Shown in pieces: positions 7,316 to 16,462 of a DNA stretch of 64,000 nt. Under the pieces are notes generated by a model. That model searched no databases. It was not told the origin of the DNA and worked only from the letters and a program-made list of their open reading frames with translations. Made by a program: the position numbers and the translations under genes. How positions within the stretch are numbered: the first letter of the stretch is position 1; each line of letters starts with the position of its first letter. The DNA comes from Paraburkholderia lacunae (lineage in GTDB: Bacteria > Pseudomonadota > Gammaproteobacteria > Burkholderiales > Burkholderiaceae), in assembly GCF_003353175.1 (NCBI RefSeq), contig NZ_QHKS01000006.1, positions 296,966-360,965 of the forward strand, given 5' to 3'.

Positions 7316-9070
7316 ATGTCCTACGCGCACACCGACCACGTCCCGCAAAGCTTCTGGACCCGCTATGTCTGGAGCCAGGACCACAAGGTCATCGCCGTGC
7401 AGTATTCGCTGACGGCCATCGCCATCGGACTGGTCGGCCTTGTGTTGTCGAACCTGATGCGCTTGCAGCTCGGCTTTCCCGGCAAGTTCAGTTTCATCGA
7501 CGCCAACCACTACTACCAGTTCGTCACCATGCACGGGATGATCATGGTGATCTACCTGCTGACGGCGCTGTTTCTGGGCGGCTTCGGCAACTACCTGATC
7601 CCGCTGATGCTGGGCGCGCGCGACATGGTGTTCCCGTTTCTCAACATGCTGAGCTACTGGGTCTACCTGCTGGCCGTACTGGTGCTGGTGTCGAGCTTCT
7701 TCGTGCCAGGCGGGCCGACCGGCGCGGGCTGGACGCTGTATCCACCCCAGGCCATTCTGCCGGGTACGCCGGGCGTGGAATGGGGCATCGTGTTGATGCT
7801 GGTGTCGCTGGCGATTTTCATCGTTGCGGCAACGATGGGCGGCTTGAACTACGTCACCACCACGCTGCAGGCGCGTACGCGCGGCATGACCCTCATGCGC
7901 ATGCCGCTCACGGTGTGGGGCATCTTCATGGCGACCATCCTGGCGCTGCTGGCGTTTCCGGCGCTGTTCGTGTCGGCGGTGATGATGCTGCTCGACAGGA
8001 CACTCGGCACCAGCTTCTTCATGCCGGCCGTGGTGTCGATGGGGCAGACGCTCAAGCATGCCGGCGGCAGTCCGCTGCTGTTCCAGCACCTGTTCTGGTT
8101 CTTCGGGCATCCGGAGGTCTATATCGTCGCGCTGCCGGCCTTTGGCATCGTGTCGGACCTCATCAGCACGCACGCGCGCAAGAACATCTTCGGCTACAAG
8201 ATGATGGTGTGGGCCATCATCATCATCGGTGTGCTGAGCTTCGTGGTCTGGGCGCACCACATGTTCATCGCCGGCATGAATCCGTACTTCGGCTTCTTCT
8301 TTGCCACCACCACGCTCATCATCGCCGTCCCGACCGCCCTCAAGGTCTACAACTGGGTGCTAACGCTGTGGCGCGGCGATATCCACCTGACCGTGCCGAT
8401 GCTGTTTGCCATCGGCTTCATCAGCACCTTCGTCCTGGGTGGGCTGACCGGGCTCTACCTCGGCAACGTGAGCGTGGACATTCCGCTGTCGAACACGTAC
8501 TTCGTGGTGGCGCACTTCCATATGGTGATGGGCGTGTCGCCGATCCTGGTGGTGTTTGGCGGCATCTACCACTGGTATCCGAAGGTGACGGGCCGCATGC
8601 TCAACGACACGATCGGGCGCGTGCACTTCTGGGTCACCTTCCTCGGCACCTATGCGATCTACTTCCCGATGCACTATCTCGGCATCCTGGGCATGCCGCG
8701 GCGGTATTACGCGTATGAGGGCTACAGCTTCATTCCACATTCGGCGCAGACGCTCAACACGTTCATCACCGTCATTGCGCTGATCGTTGCGGCGGCGCAG
8801 TTGCTGTTCCTGTACAACCTGGCGTGGAGCCTCGTGCGCGGCAAGCGTGCCGACAGCAACCCGTGGCGGGCCACCACGCTGGAATGGCAGACGCCGCAAA
8901 CGCCGCCCGTGCATGGCAACTGGGGCGCCGCGCCGCCCGTCGTCTACCGCTGGGCGTACGAATACAGCCCGCCGGGACACGAGGAAGACTTCGTCCCGCA
9001 AAACCAGCCGCCTGCGACGGCGTCTGAACCGGTCCACCCGACGCTTCAACCCGGCGAGGCACGCGAATGA
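7316..9070 (+). CDS. coxA: Cytochrome c oxidase subunit I
   Basis: Catalytic subunit holding heme a and the heme a3-CuB centre that reduces O2 to water. The 584-residue product has twelve or so membrane helices. Diagnostic motifs are the heme a ligand region MHGMIMV, GNYLIPLMLGARDM with the D-channel Asn and Asp, HPEVYIVALPAFG with the CuB His and cross-linked Tyr, VWAHHMF with the two further CuB His, and VVAHFHMVMG with both heme ligands. It is preceded by a GGAG Shine-Dalgarno and overlaps the next gene by four bases (ATGA), implying translational coupling. Confidence 0.97.
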   Translation: MSYAHTDHVPQSFWTRYVWSQDHKVIAVQYSLTAIAIGLVGLVLSNLMRLQLGFPGKFSFIDANHYYQFVTMHGMIMVIYLLTALFLGGFGNYLIPLMLGARDMVFPFLNMLSYWVYLLAVLVLVSSFFVPGGPTGAGWTLYPPQAILPGTPGVEWGIVLMLVSLAIFIVAATMGGLNYVTTTLQARTRGMTLMRMPLTVWGIFMATILALLAFPALFVSAVMMLLDRTLGTSFFMPAVVSMGQTLKHAGGSPLLFQHLFWFFGHPEVYIVALPAFGIVSDLISTHARKNIFGYKMMVWAIIIIGVLSFVVWAHHMFIAGMNPYFGFFFATTTLIIAVPTALKVYNWVLTLWRGDIHLTVPMLFAIGFISTFVLGGLTGLYLGNVSVDIPLSNTYFVVAHFHMVMGVSPILVVFGGIYHWYPKVTGRMLNDTIGRVHFWVTFLGTYAIYFPMHYLGILGMPRRYYAYEGYSFIPHSAQTLNTFITVIALIVAAAQLLFLYNLAWSLVRGKRADSNPWRATTLEWQTPQTPPVHGNWGAAPPVVYRWAYEYSPPGHEEDFVPQNQPPATASEPVHPTLQPGEARE

Positions 9071-9678
9071 CCACACTGCCCCGCCCCTTCGTTCCTGGCG
9101 CGCCACCGGTCTTGCCGAATGCGAGCCGCGTCGGCCTGATCGTTTTCATGGCGGTGGCAACGACATTGTTTTCACTGCTGCTGCTCGCCTATGTCATGCG
9201 CATGCGCGAGCCCGACTGGCAGCCGATCCCGCATCCGGCGCAGCTGTGGTGGAACACCGGTGCGCTGGTGCTGGCAAGCATTGCCATGCAGCGTGCCCGG
9301 CAGATGACCTTACACCGCGCGGCGTGGCTGGTGTCCGGCGGTGTGCTGGCGGCCGTGTTCGTGATCGGACAACTGGCCGCCTGGCGCATGCTGTCGGCGG
9401 CCGGGCAGACCGTCACCGTCAATCCTTCCAATAGCTTCCTCTATCTGCTCACCGGCCTGCACGGGTTGCATGTGCTGGGCGGGCTGGTGGCCTGGGCCGT
9501 GACGATCGCGTATCTCCAGCGCTCGGACCCCTTCCGAACCCAGCGCGCCATCGTGCTGTGCGCCATCTACTGGCATTTCCTGCTGGCTGTCTGGCTCGTG
9601 CTGCTGGCGGCAATGTGGTGGATCACCCCTGAGTTCGTCGCCGCCATCTGCGGGCCGCTGTATGGAGCCGCGCCATGA
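9067..9678 (+). CDS. Cytochrome c oxidase subunit III-family protein (first copy)
   Basis: A 203-residue membrane protein of the heme-copper oxidase subunit III family with about five helices. The segment LLTGLHGLHVLGGLVAW followed by AIYWHFLLAVWLVLL matches the family's typical 'tGfHglHV..G' and 'Y/WHFvD..W' patterns, with Leu where Asp is usual in the latter. It overlaps both coxA and the next gene by ATGA. Its sequence differs clearly from the following subunit III, so the pair is probably the split/duplicated arrangement known from caa3 and ba3-like operons, not a recent duplication. Confidence 0.88.
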   Translation: MTTLPRPFVPGAPPVLPNASRVGLIVFMAVATTLFSLLLLAYVMRMREPDWQPIPHPAQLWWNTGALVLASIAMQRARQMTLHRAAWLVSGGVLAAVFVIGQLAAWRMLSAAGQTVTVNPSNSFLYLLTGLHGLHVLGGLVAWAVTIAYLQRSDPFRTQRAIVLCAIYWHFLLAVWLVLLAAMWWITPEFVAAICGPLYGAAP

Positions 9679-10382
9679 CCACGCCCACGCTCCCCACCGA
9701 ATCCGCTGCCACCGCGCCGACCGACGCCGGGCCTGACGGCTGGCGCGGCATCGTCACGGACTGGTCGGCCGACCGCGAAGCCTTCAAGGTGCCGTGGGGC
9801 AAGGCGATGATGTGGATCTTCCTGCTGTCGGACACCTTCATCTTCAGCAGTTTCCTGATCGGCTACATGACGGTGCGCATGTCGACCACGGTGCCTTGGC
9901 CTGACCCTTCCAAGGTGTTCGCGCTCACTGTGGGCGGCGTGGATGTGCCCTTGCTGCTGATCGCCATCATGACGTTCATCCTGATCACCAGCAGCGGCAC
10001 CATGGCGATGGCTGTCAATTTTGGCTACCGGCGCAACGCAAAGCGCGCCGCCACATTGTTGCTGGCGACCGCGCTGCTGGGCGTGAGCTTCGTGTCGATG
10101 CAGGCCTTCGAATGGAGCAAGCTGATCTTCCATGAAGGTATCCGCCCCTGGGGCAACGCGATGGGCGCGGCGCAGTTTGGCGCCTGCTTCTTCATGATCA
10201 CCGGGTTCCACGGCTTTCACGTGAGCTGCGGTGTGATCTACCTGCTGCTGATCGCACGCAAGATCCTGCAGCCGGGGTTCACCGAGCACGGCAACTTCCA
10301 GATCGTCGAGATTGCCGGCTTGTACTGGCACTTCGTCGACCTGGTGTGGGTGTTCATCTTTGCGCTGTTCTATTTGTGGTGA
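9675..10382 (+). CDS. coxC: Cytochrome c oxidase subunit III
   Basis: A 235-residue subunit III with about six helices. The family motifs are intact: FFMITGFHGFHVSCGVIYL and GLYWHFVDLVWVFIFALFYLW at the C-terminus. A polar N-terminal tail of ~40 residues precedes the first helix. It overlaps the upstream subunit III-like gene by four bases, and the subunit IV gene begins 8 bases after its stop. Confidence 0.95.
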   Translation: MTTPTLPTESAATAPTDAGPDGWRGIVTDWSADREAFKVPWGKAMMWIFLLSDTFIFSSFLIGYMTVRMSTTVPWPDPSKVFALTVGGVDVPLLLIAIMTFILITSSGTMAMAVNFGYRRNAKRAATLLLATALLGVSFVSMQAFEWSKLIFHEGIRPWGNAMGAAQFGACFFMITGFHGFHVSCGVIYLLLIARKILQPGFTEHGNFQIVEIAGLYWHFVDLVWVFIFALFYLW

Positions 10383-10390
10383 GGCAGACC

Positions 10391-10732
10391 ATGGACCACA
10401 CCGATCTCGCCCATCGACCCGACGCCGCGCGCGGGCAGCAGCATCCGATCGGCCTCTACCTGAAGATCTGGGGGCTGCTGTTCGTACTGAGCACGATGTC
10501 GTACATGGTGGATTACTTCCACGTGCAGGGCCTGCTGCGCTGGACGCTGATCGTCGTCCTCATGATCGCCAAGGCCGGGCTGATCGTGTCGATTTTCATG
10601 CACATGATGTGGGAGCGGTTGGCGCTGGTGTACGCCATCCTGATACCGCCCCTGTGTCTGCTGGTGCTGCTGGTCCTGATGGCTGCCGAAGCGCATCACA
10701 CCTTCGGCATGCGGGAACTCTTCTTCCACTGA
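10391..10732 (+). CDS. Cytochrome c oxidase subunit IV (CoxD/CyoD-like)
   Basis: A 113-residue three-helix protein closing the oxidase operon. The pattern YLKIWGLLFVLSTMSYMVDY, then a second helix, KAGLIVSIFMHMMWERLAL, and a third helix is typical of bacterial subunit IV, an assembly or stabilising subunit. Start at 10391 is 9 bases after the coxC stop. An in-frame extension to 10346 lies inside coxC and has no ribosome binding site. Confidence 0.9.
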   Translation: MDHTDLAHRPDAARGQQHPIGLYLKIWGLLFVLSTMSYMVDYFHVQGLLRWTLIVVLMIAKAGLIVSIFMHMMWERLALVYAILIPPLCLLVLLVLMAAEAHHTFGMRELFFH

Positions 10733-10751
10733 TCCCTTCGCCGACCGTTCC

Positions 10752-10946
10752 TCAGGTGACGGGCGTTGCGTCCCGCGCCTGGGTGAAATCACTCAGCAGG
10801 TCGGCTTCGTCTTCAATGCCGACCGAGACGCGCACCAGCGAATCGGCAATGCCCATCGACGCGCGCCGCTCGGGGCCCGTTTCCCAGTAGATGGTCGGCG
10901 CAACCGGAATCACCAGCGTGCGCGTGTCGCCCAGGTGCGTCGCGCG
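10752..10946 (-). pseudogene. C-terminal fragment of a Cys/Met-metabolism PLP enzyme
   Basis: Read on the minus strand, about 64 residues from RATHLGDTRTLVIP through SLVRVSVGIEDEADLLSDF to the stop at 10752 match the very end of O-acetylhomoserine sulfhydrylase / cystathionine gamma-synthase family enzymes, where SLGd-T and RlSvGiEd-dLi-D are signature stretches. The catalytic part of the ~400-residue enzyme is absent upstream, so only the tail survives. It points toward the oxidase operon and ends 19 bases after the last oxidase gene. Confidence 0.82.
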
Positions 10947-11103
10947 AACGGCTTCGTTCGTCGGCGCCGGTGGACCGCCGCGCGAAACGGAGCTCTCCCA
11001 AAGGTACGCGAGAACGATCTACACATGCCTGTGTGGGCGTGGCATGCGCCGATAATTTCGTCTATGACACTTCGATGATGACCTTCAATTGTTGTTGGCC
11101 GGG

Positions 11104-11379
11104 CTAAGCAGCCGTCTGTGGCGACTCCAGGTCGCCCGCAAGCGCAACGACGAACACAGGCATTGGCACCATCTCACGCGCGATACGCCCGGGCAGGCCT
11201 ACGCCGTCCCATGTTTCGAAAATGTGACGCAGTGCGGCGTCGGTAACGCTCGAAAGACCTAGCATGCGTGCGACCTCGCCTGACACCTCGCAGTGGATTT
11301 GTGCAAGGGGCAGCATCACAGCGCCGGCACCGCCGGATGCTTCGAGCGGCCCGGCCCAGCCTGGCCGGCCTTCGAGCAT
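11104..11379 (-). pseudogene. Fragment of an HD-domain protein (HD-GYP/LuxR-HD type)
   Basis: A 91-residue minus-strand frame containing EVARMLGLSS, then FETWDGVGLPGRIARE, then PVFVVALAGDLE, resembling the distal half of HD/HD-GYP domains (usually E.wDGsGYP.gl.ge.Ip...ri..vaD). The His-Asp metal site and all upstream domains are missing, and there is no good start site, so this is probably a decayed fragment. It lies next to the Cys/Met enzyme fragment. Confidence 0.55.
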
Positions 11380-11418
11380 CGGATGCGGTCCTCGACCGCT
11401 GCCCAGCTCCAGCGGTTT

Positions 11419-12252
11419 TTATCCATCCGTCGAGACGGTAACGGTCTCCCACGCATCGATCTCATTCTCCAATGCCGACAATTTGCCTCGCACGAGGCCG
11501 AGTGCATCGCTGCCGAGCAAAAGATGCGCGGGCGGGCGATCCGCAGCAATGGCGGCGAGCATCGCGCGCGCTGCTTTCCTGGGATCTCCCAATTGCTTGC
11601 CGCTTTTTTCCTCACGGGCTTTGCGGATGGGGTCGAAGATATCGTCGTAATCCGCAATCGAGCGGGGCGTCCGCGTCATCGAGCGGCCTGCCCAATCCGT
11701 GCGGAACGAGCCCGGTGCCACGGCTGTCACGGCAATGCCGAAAGACTTGACCTCTTTGCCGAGCGCCTCGGAGATGCCCTCCAGCGCGAATTTGCTCCCG
11801 CAGTAATAAGCGATTCCCGGCATCGTGATGTAGCCGCCCATCGACGTGATATTCAGAATGTGGCCGCGGCGGCGCTCGCGCATGAAGGGCAGGACGGCCT
11901 TCATCATGGCGACCGCACCAAATACATTCACATCGAACTGTTGGCGCATTTCCGACAACGGCGATTCTTCCATGATGCCCTCGTGGCCGTAGCCGGCATT
12001 GTTGACCAGCACATCGATTGGTCCGACGCCAGCCTCGATTTCCGCCACGACGCCATCGATGGCGTCGAAGTCGGTTACGTCGAGCACACGCCCCCAAGCG
12101 GCATTCGCGGACACAGACTCAAAATCACGCTTTGCCTGGGCACTTCTCACCGTACCGACGACCTTGTGACCCACCGCCAGCGCTTCTTGTGCGAGCGCGC
12201 GGCCAAAGCCGCTGCTGACCCCAGTGATAAGCAGAGTTTTACTGGATGCCAT
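11419..12252 (-). CDS. Short-chain dehydrogenase/reductase
   Basis: A 277-residue NAD(P)-dependent oxidoreductase of the classical SDR family. The coenzyme motif TGVSSGFG lies at residues 10-17, the NNAG motif at about 87-90 and the catalytic Ser in the NITSMGG strand; the active-site YCGSK follows near residue 155. The small GF in place of the usual GI in the first motif and the long C-terminal tail are typical of the subgroup annotated as oxidoreductases acting on unknown alcohols. It is transcribed divergently from an AraC-family regulator whose start lies 83-95 bases away, so that regulator is its likely controller. Confidence 0.92.
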   Translation of the reverse strand: MASSKTLLITGVSSGFGRALAQEALAVGHKVVGTVRSAQAKRDFESVSANAAWGRVLDVTDFDAIDGVVAEIEAGVGPIDVLVNNAGYGHEGIMEESPLSEMRQQFDVNVFGAVAMMKAVLPFMRERRRGHILNITSMGGYITMPGIAYYCGSKFALEGISEALGKEVKSFGIAVTAVAPGSFRTDWAGRSMTRTPRSIADYDDIFDPIRKAREEKSGKQLGDPRKAARAMLAAIAADRPPAHLLLGSDALGLVRGKLSALENEIDAWETVTVSTDG

Positions 12253-12346
12253 TGAAGCTTCTCCTGAATGTCGATTGGAGAGTGCATACTAGTCTGACGA
12301 ACGAGGCAAAGTAAGTCGATTTTCGCTAATTTTCTTGCATAAAACT

Positions 12347-13318
12347 ATGAGCACGATACGTGCTTCGACCCGGCATCCGGATCTATCCTCCCGAAGCCAG
12401 AAACGCATGGTTGCCCTGCTGCGCGCGTTGGCTCCCGAGGAGGGCTACAACCTGACGGCACTGCCGAGCGTCCGCATCCTGCGGTCGAACCGCGCACTGT
12501 CGCGCACGCCGGTTCTGTACGACCCCGGCATCGTGATCGTTTGCCAGGGCCGCAAGCGAGGTTACTTCGGCGAACAGCTCTATCTGTACGACGAGCACCA
12601 CTACCTGGCCGTGTCCGTGCCTGTGCCGTTCAGCATGGAGACCGACGCGACCGAGGAGCGTCCACTGCTAGCGCTGTACCTGCACCTCGATTTCACATTG
12701 GCCGCCGAACTGGCGGCACAAATTGACCGCGAAGGCGTAACAACGCGCGCACCACCGCCTCAGAGCATGATGTCGACGCCGATGGATGACGCGATGCAGA
12801 CGTCCGTGTTGCGCTTTCTCGAGGCGATGCACCGGCCGCTCGAAGCCGCTGTGCTGGGCCCGGGCCTGCTGCGCGAACTGTATTTCCGCGTGCTCACCGG
12901 GGCCCAGGGAGGCTCGATGCGAGAGGCTTTGGCGATGCGAGGACAGTTCGGCAGGATAGGCAAATCACTACGCCTTATCCATGCCGGCTACGCGCAATCG
13001 CTTGACGTGACGCAGCTTGCCGCGGAAGCGGGTATGAGCGTCCCGAGCTTCCACAGCCACTTCAAGGCGATCACGCAGGTGTCGCCCATGCAGTACGTGA
13101 AGTCGACGCGTCTGCATCAGGCTCGCCTGTTGATGGTGCGCCAGGACCTGACCGCGGAGGCGGCGAGCCACGCCGTGGGTTACACGAGCTCGTCCCAGTT
13201 CAGCAGGGAGTTCAAGCGTCTCTTCGGCTTGACGCCGGCGGCGGAGACGAAGCGTATGCGCGAGAGCTTCGCCATTCCGGCAGCGTTTGCTGATGCGACG
13301 TACGTCTCGTCGCACTGA
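12347..13318 (+). CDS. AraC-family transcriptional regulator
   Basis: A DNA-binding activator with the AraC-type N-terminal effector domain (about residues 20-190, including VCQGRKRGYFG and the YDEHHYLAVSVPVPF stretch typical of YqhC-like regulators) and a C-terminal double helix-turn-helix (about 215-310: LDVTQLAAEAGMSVPSFHSHFK and AASHAVGYTSSSQFSREFKRLFG). I use the ATG at 12347; a TTG four codons upstream (12335) is the alternative, and neither has a strong Shine-Dalgarno. Divergent orientation to the SDR gene suggests it regulates that gene and itself from the shared ~95-base region. Confidence 0.92.
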   Translation: MSTIRASTRHPDLSSRSQKRMVALLRALAPEEGYNLTALPSVRILRSNRALSRTPVLYDPGIVIVCQGRKRGYFGEQLYLYDEHHYLAVSVPVPFSMETDATEERPLLALYLHLDFTLAAELAAQIDREGVTTRAPPPQSMMSTPMDDAMQTSVLRFLEAMHRPLEAAVLGPGLLRELYFRVLTGAQGGSMREALAMRGQFGRIGKSLRLIHAGYAQSLDVTQLAAEAGMSVPSFHSHFKAITQVSPMQYVKSTRLHQARLLMVRQDLTAEAASHAVGYTSSSQFSREFKRLFGLTPAAETKRMRESFAIPAAFADATYVSSH

Positions 13319-13642
13319 GTTTGGCACGTTTCGATTTGGCGATAGCGTTACGGCGTCGCAAAGGTGCGACAAACGAGCGCTCGCGTTGATCCGTTAGCCG
13401 ACTGCGACGAACGTCCGCTAAACGGCGAGGAACAGGCGCCCACGTTATCGTCACGCTGGACTGTTTCTGGCCGAACTTCGCCCGATGCGGTCGGCACAAC
13501 TCGAACGGCGACGGTGCAGCCGTGCAGTCAATCGCGAGGAAGACTGGCTGCGCGCATCACATTGCATCACTCGGTCGGCTCTGAAACGATCCCGAATCCC
13601 GTGCAGGCGATCATTGGGGTAGCGGAAGAGTCCTTCGCCGTT
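13319..13642. other. Intergenic region between convergent regulators
   Basis: This 324-base gap lies between two converging genes (AraC and LysR). Possible frames lack starts and resemble nothing I know. A CCGATGCGGTCGGC segment near 13490 resembles CCGATGCGGCCGAC near 15642, suggesting a short dispersed intergenic sequence. Confidence 0.35.
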
Positions 13643-14551
13643 TCACACGTTGTCCCACGGCGGCAAACCCGAAAATGCATCGACCAGAAAATCGATTGCC
13701 GCACGCACTTTGGCGCTCACGTGACGACGGCTCGGATACAGTGCAAGCACATCGATGTCCGGCAAACGGTATTCAGGCAACACTCTAACGAGCTTGCCCG
13801 TGCGAAGGTCGTCGCCAATCAGAAACGTGGGCTGCCAGATAATGCCTCGTCCGGCAAGCGCCGCCGCGCGCGCTGTATCGCCGTTATTGGTGTGCATGCG
13901 ACAGTTGACCTGAACAGGGTGATCGCGGCCGTTGCTGTCTGTCAGTTGCCAATCGTCCCCTGTGGCTGCATAGGTGTAACCGATGCACTGGTGTCTGAGC
14001 AGATCCTGCGGTATTTCCGGATACCCCCATTGGTTCAGATAGTCAGGAGAAGCGCACAGCACGTTTCTCGATGTCGCCAGTTTGCGGGCTGCGTGCTCGG
14101 TCGTGCCGGCACGCGAGATGCGAATGGCCAGATCGAAACCTTCCTCGACGATGTCGACAACGCGATCGATGAGCGCGATTTCAAGTTCGACATCGGGATA
14201 TCTCTGCATGAACTCAGGCCACAGCGGCGCCAGGTGCAGCACACCGAAGCTGACAGGAGCATTGATACGCAATCGACCGCGCGGCTCGATTGACGTTCTT
14301 GACAGCAGCCCCTCCGTTTCGGCGACGTCTTCGAGGATAGTCCTGCATCGCGAATAAAGCGTGTCGCCTCCCTCGGTAAGCGACAACTTGCGTGAGGTGC
14401 GATTGAGCAGCCGGGTGCCGAGATGCGTCTCCAGTTCATTCACGTAGCGGGTCACGTTCGCAGGCGAGGTGTCGAGCGCATCGGCCGCACGCGCAAAGCT
14501 GCCCCGGTTGACCACAGTCACGAAAACCTCAAAAGCGCGCAGACGGTCCAT
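13643..14551 (-). CDS. LysR-family transcriptional regulator
   Basis: A 302-residue LysR-type regulator: the N-terminal winged HTH runs over residues 1-60 (RAFEVFVTVVNRGSFARAAD, then SPANVTRYVNELETHLGTRLL), followed by the co-inducer domain (from RGRLRINAPVSFG at about 93). Sequence style matches the group of LysR proteins that control neighbouring oxidoreductases. It is divergent from the SDR gene starting at 14690, with 138 bases between, the classical LysR-target geometry. Confidence 0.94.
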   Translation of the reverse strand: MDRLRAFEVFVTVVNRGSFARAADALDTSPANVTRYVNELETHLGTRLLNRTSRKLSLTEGGDTLYSRCRTILEDVAETEGLLSRTSIEPRGRLRINAPVSFGVLHLAPLWPEFMQRYPDVELEIALIDRVVDIVEEGFDLAIRISRAGTTEHAARKLATSRNVLCASPDYLNQWGYPEIPQDLLRHQCIGYTYAATGDDWQLTDSNGRDHPVQVNCRMHTNNGDTARAAALAGRGIIWQPTFLIGDDLRTGKLVRVLPEYRLPDIDVLALYPSRRHVSAKVRAAIDFLVDAFSGLPPWDNV

Positions 14552-14689
14552 ACAACGCCTCGATCATTCACAAAAGCTGAATGATACAGCCATCTTTTAT
14601 GCCTTCCTGTAACAAGAAGCGAATCCTATAGTTCACATCACGGAGCCGGGCATTGGGCATCGGTCCACGAATGAAGCTGGAGATTGAAC

Positions 14690-15454
14690 ATGCAACGCTT
14701 ATCAGGAAAGGTCGCTATCGTCACGGGCGCGAGTGCTGGCATTGGCAGGGCTGCCGCAAAACTGTTCGCCGCTGAAGGCGCCAAGGTCGTCGTGGCCGCG
14801 CGCCGCGAAGCCGAGCTTGACACGCTCGTCACGGAGATCGTTGGCGCAGGCGGCACGGCCGTGTCGCTAGCAGGGGACGTGCAATCCGAAGACTTCGCGA
14901 AAGCGCTCGTCGCACTCGCTGTCAGCCGGTTCGGGCGCCTTGACATCGCCTATAACAATGCCGGAACGCTGGGAGAAATGGGACCGTCAACCGGCGTCTC
15001 GGAAGCGGGTTGGTCGTCCACATTGGCCACTAACCTGACGAGCGCGTTTCTGGGCGCCAAGTATCAGATCCCCGAGATGGTCAAGCAGGGCGGCGGATCG
15101 ATCATCTTCACCTCGACGTTCGTCGGCTATTCGTTCGCCTTCCCAGGCACTGCGGCCTATGCTGCGAGCAAAGCCGGGTTGATCGGACTCACGCAGGCAC
15201 TGGCGGCCGAATTCGGTCCGCAAGGTGTGCGCGTCAACGCAATCCTCCCGGGCGCGGTCGACACCGAGATGTATCGCGGCATGAATGACACGTCGGAATC
15301 GCAGGCATTCGTCACGGGCCTGCACGCGCTCAAGCGCGTCGCGAAACCTGAAGAGCTTGCGCGCTCGGCCCTCTATCTTGCTTCCGACGATTCGTCGTTC
15401 GTCACGGGTACGGCTTCATTGGTCGACGGCGGGGCTTCGATTACACGTACTTGA
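14690..15454 (+). CDS. Short-chain dehydrogenase/reductase, SDR family
   Basis: A 254-residue classical SDR: TGASAGIG (residues 12-19 of this start) for coenzyme binding, NNAG near residue 88, a Ser strand FTSTFVG, and the active-site YAASK near 155. The C-terminus DGGASITRT is typical. The ATG at 14690 has GGAG 7 bases upstream; a TTG two codons earlier is possible. The divergent LysR gene at 14551 is the likely regulator. Substrate unknown. Confidence 0.93.
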   Translation: MQRLSGKVAIVTGASAGIGRAAAKLFAAEGAKVVVAARREAELDTLVTEIVGAGGTAVSLAGDVQSEDFAKALVALAVSRFGRLDIAYNNAGTLGEMGPSTGVSEAGWSSTLATNLTSAFLGAKYQIPEMVKQGGGSIIFTSTFVGYSFAFPGTAAYAASKAGLIGLTQALAAEFGPQGVRVNAILPGAVDTEMYRGMNDTSESQAFVTGLHALKRVAKPEELARSALYLASDDSSFVTGTASLVDGGASITRT

Positions 15455-15710
15455 GCCTGTTTCAGGGCAGCGTTCGCGGGTATGCGGATTCCGACGACCG
15501 CGCGCGAACGCGTCGTCGGCCCGCTCCCTTGACGAGACCGGCCAGGCCCGTGTCTGGATGACCGTTATCGGTTGAAACACCGACGCCGGAGTGTCCTGGC
15601 GCGAGTGCCGACCAACGTCTGCAGTTGGGCCGACCTCTGCCCGATGCGGCCGACGCCTGGTCGACCCTCAACGGTCCTTCAACTATCCCAATAGCGGCCA
15701 CACAAGCTCG
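15455..15710. other. Intergenic region, nothing recognisable
   Basis: No supported gene. It includes the CCGATGCGGCCGAC segment (near 15642) similar to one near 13490. Confidence 0.35.
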
Positions 15711-15992
15711 TCAAACTTCGAGGCTCATCGACCGCGCGACTTTTTGAGCGAGATCCGATCCTGATGCGATTGGCCTATACGTCGGCGAACTCTGTTTCAT
15801 CAGGACTACGTGGTCGTCCACCAGAACGTTTCTGCAACCGTCAATAGTTTCCTTCGTCAACGCGCCGGCATTCACCCTGCCGAGTTCTCTTAAAAGCGAA
15901 AATGTAGCGATTGTCGCGTGCCCGCAATGAGCAATCTGTCGCGTCGGCGTGAAGAACTCTAATTTGACGGTTGCCACGTCCGATTTCGACAC
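15711..15992 (-). pseudogene. PhzF-family (phenazine biosynthesis-like) fragment
   Basis: The 93-residue minus-strand frame contains VKLEFFTPTRQIAHCGHATIA, the hallmark of PhzF-family isomerases (rFTPt.E...CGHaT). PhzF proteins are normally 260-300 residues, with a catalytic Glu in the N-terminal ~45 residues, which is missing here, as is the C-terminal domain. There is no good ribosome binding site. I read this as a truncated remnant. Confidence 0.72.
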
Positions 15993-16024
15993 GAACGCCG
16001 TTTCAACAATTCAGTGTCTGCGCG

Positions 16025-16462
16025 TCAGCGCGGCTGGTTTGCGGCGTCATGGGCCGCGGCGCGCACGCGTTCTTCCTGGGCCTGCAACTCGGGTGTGAAT
16101 TCGGCGCCGAAATCGGCGGCATCGAACAGCGGGCGAATCTCGATCTCCGATTCTCCTTCCATGGGGTTGGGGCAGCGCTTGACCCATTCGACGGCTTCCT
16201 CCATCGATTTGACCTGCCACAGCCAGAACCCGGCGACAAGTTCCTTGGTCTCCGCGAACGGTCCGTCGATCACGCTGCGCTGGCTGCCCGAAAAGCGTAC
16301 CCGTTTGCCCCGGACGCTCGGGTGCAAGCCCTCGCCCGCGAGCATCACGCCGGCCTTGACGAGTTCTTCGTTGAAGTTGCCCATTGCCGTGAGCAGCTCC
16401 GTGCTCGGCATCTTGCCGGCTTCTGACTCGCTCGTCGCCTTGACCATCACCATGACACGCAT
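16025..16462 (-). CDS. YciI-family (DGPF domain) protein
   Basis: A 145-residue small alpha-beta barrel protein of the YciI/PhnB-like group. The signature IDGPFAETKELVAGFWLWQV is intact at about residues 64-83, and the N-terminus MRVMVMVKATSESEAG is typical of the family. Such proteins often sit near RNA polymerase sigma-70 (ECF) genes; none is present here. A Shine-Dalgarno AAGGAG precedes the start. Function is not established. Confidence 0.9.
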   Translation of the reverse strand: MRVMVMVKATSESEAGKMPSTELLTAMGNFNEELVKAGVMLAGEGLHPSVRGKRVRFSGSQRSVIDGPFAETKELVAGFWLWQVKSMEEAVEWVKRCPNPMEGESEIEIRPLFDAADFGAEFTPELQAQEERVRAAAHDAANQPR

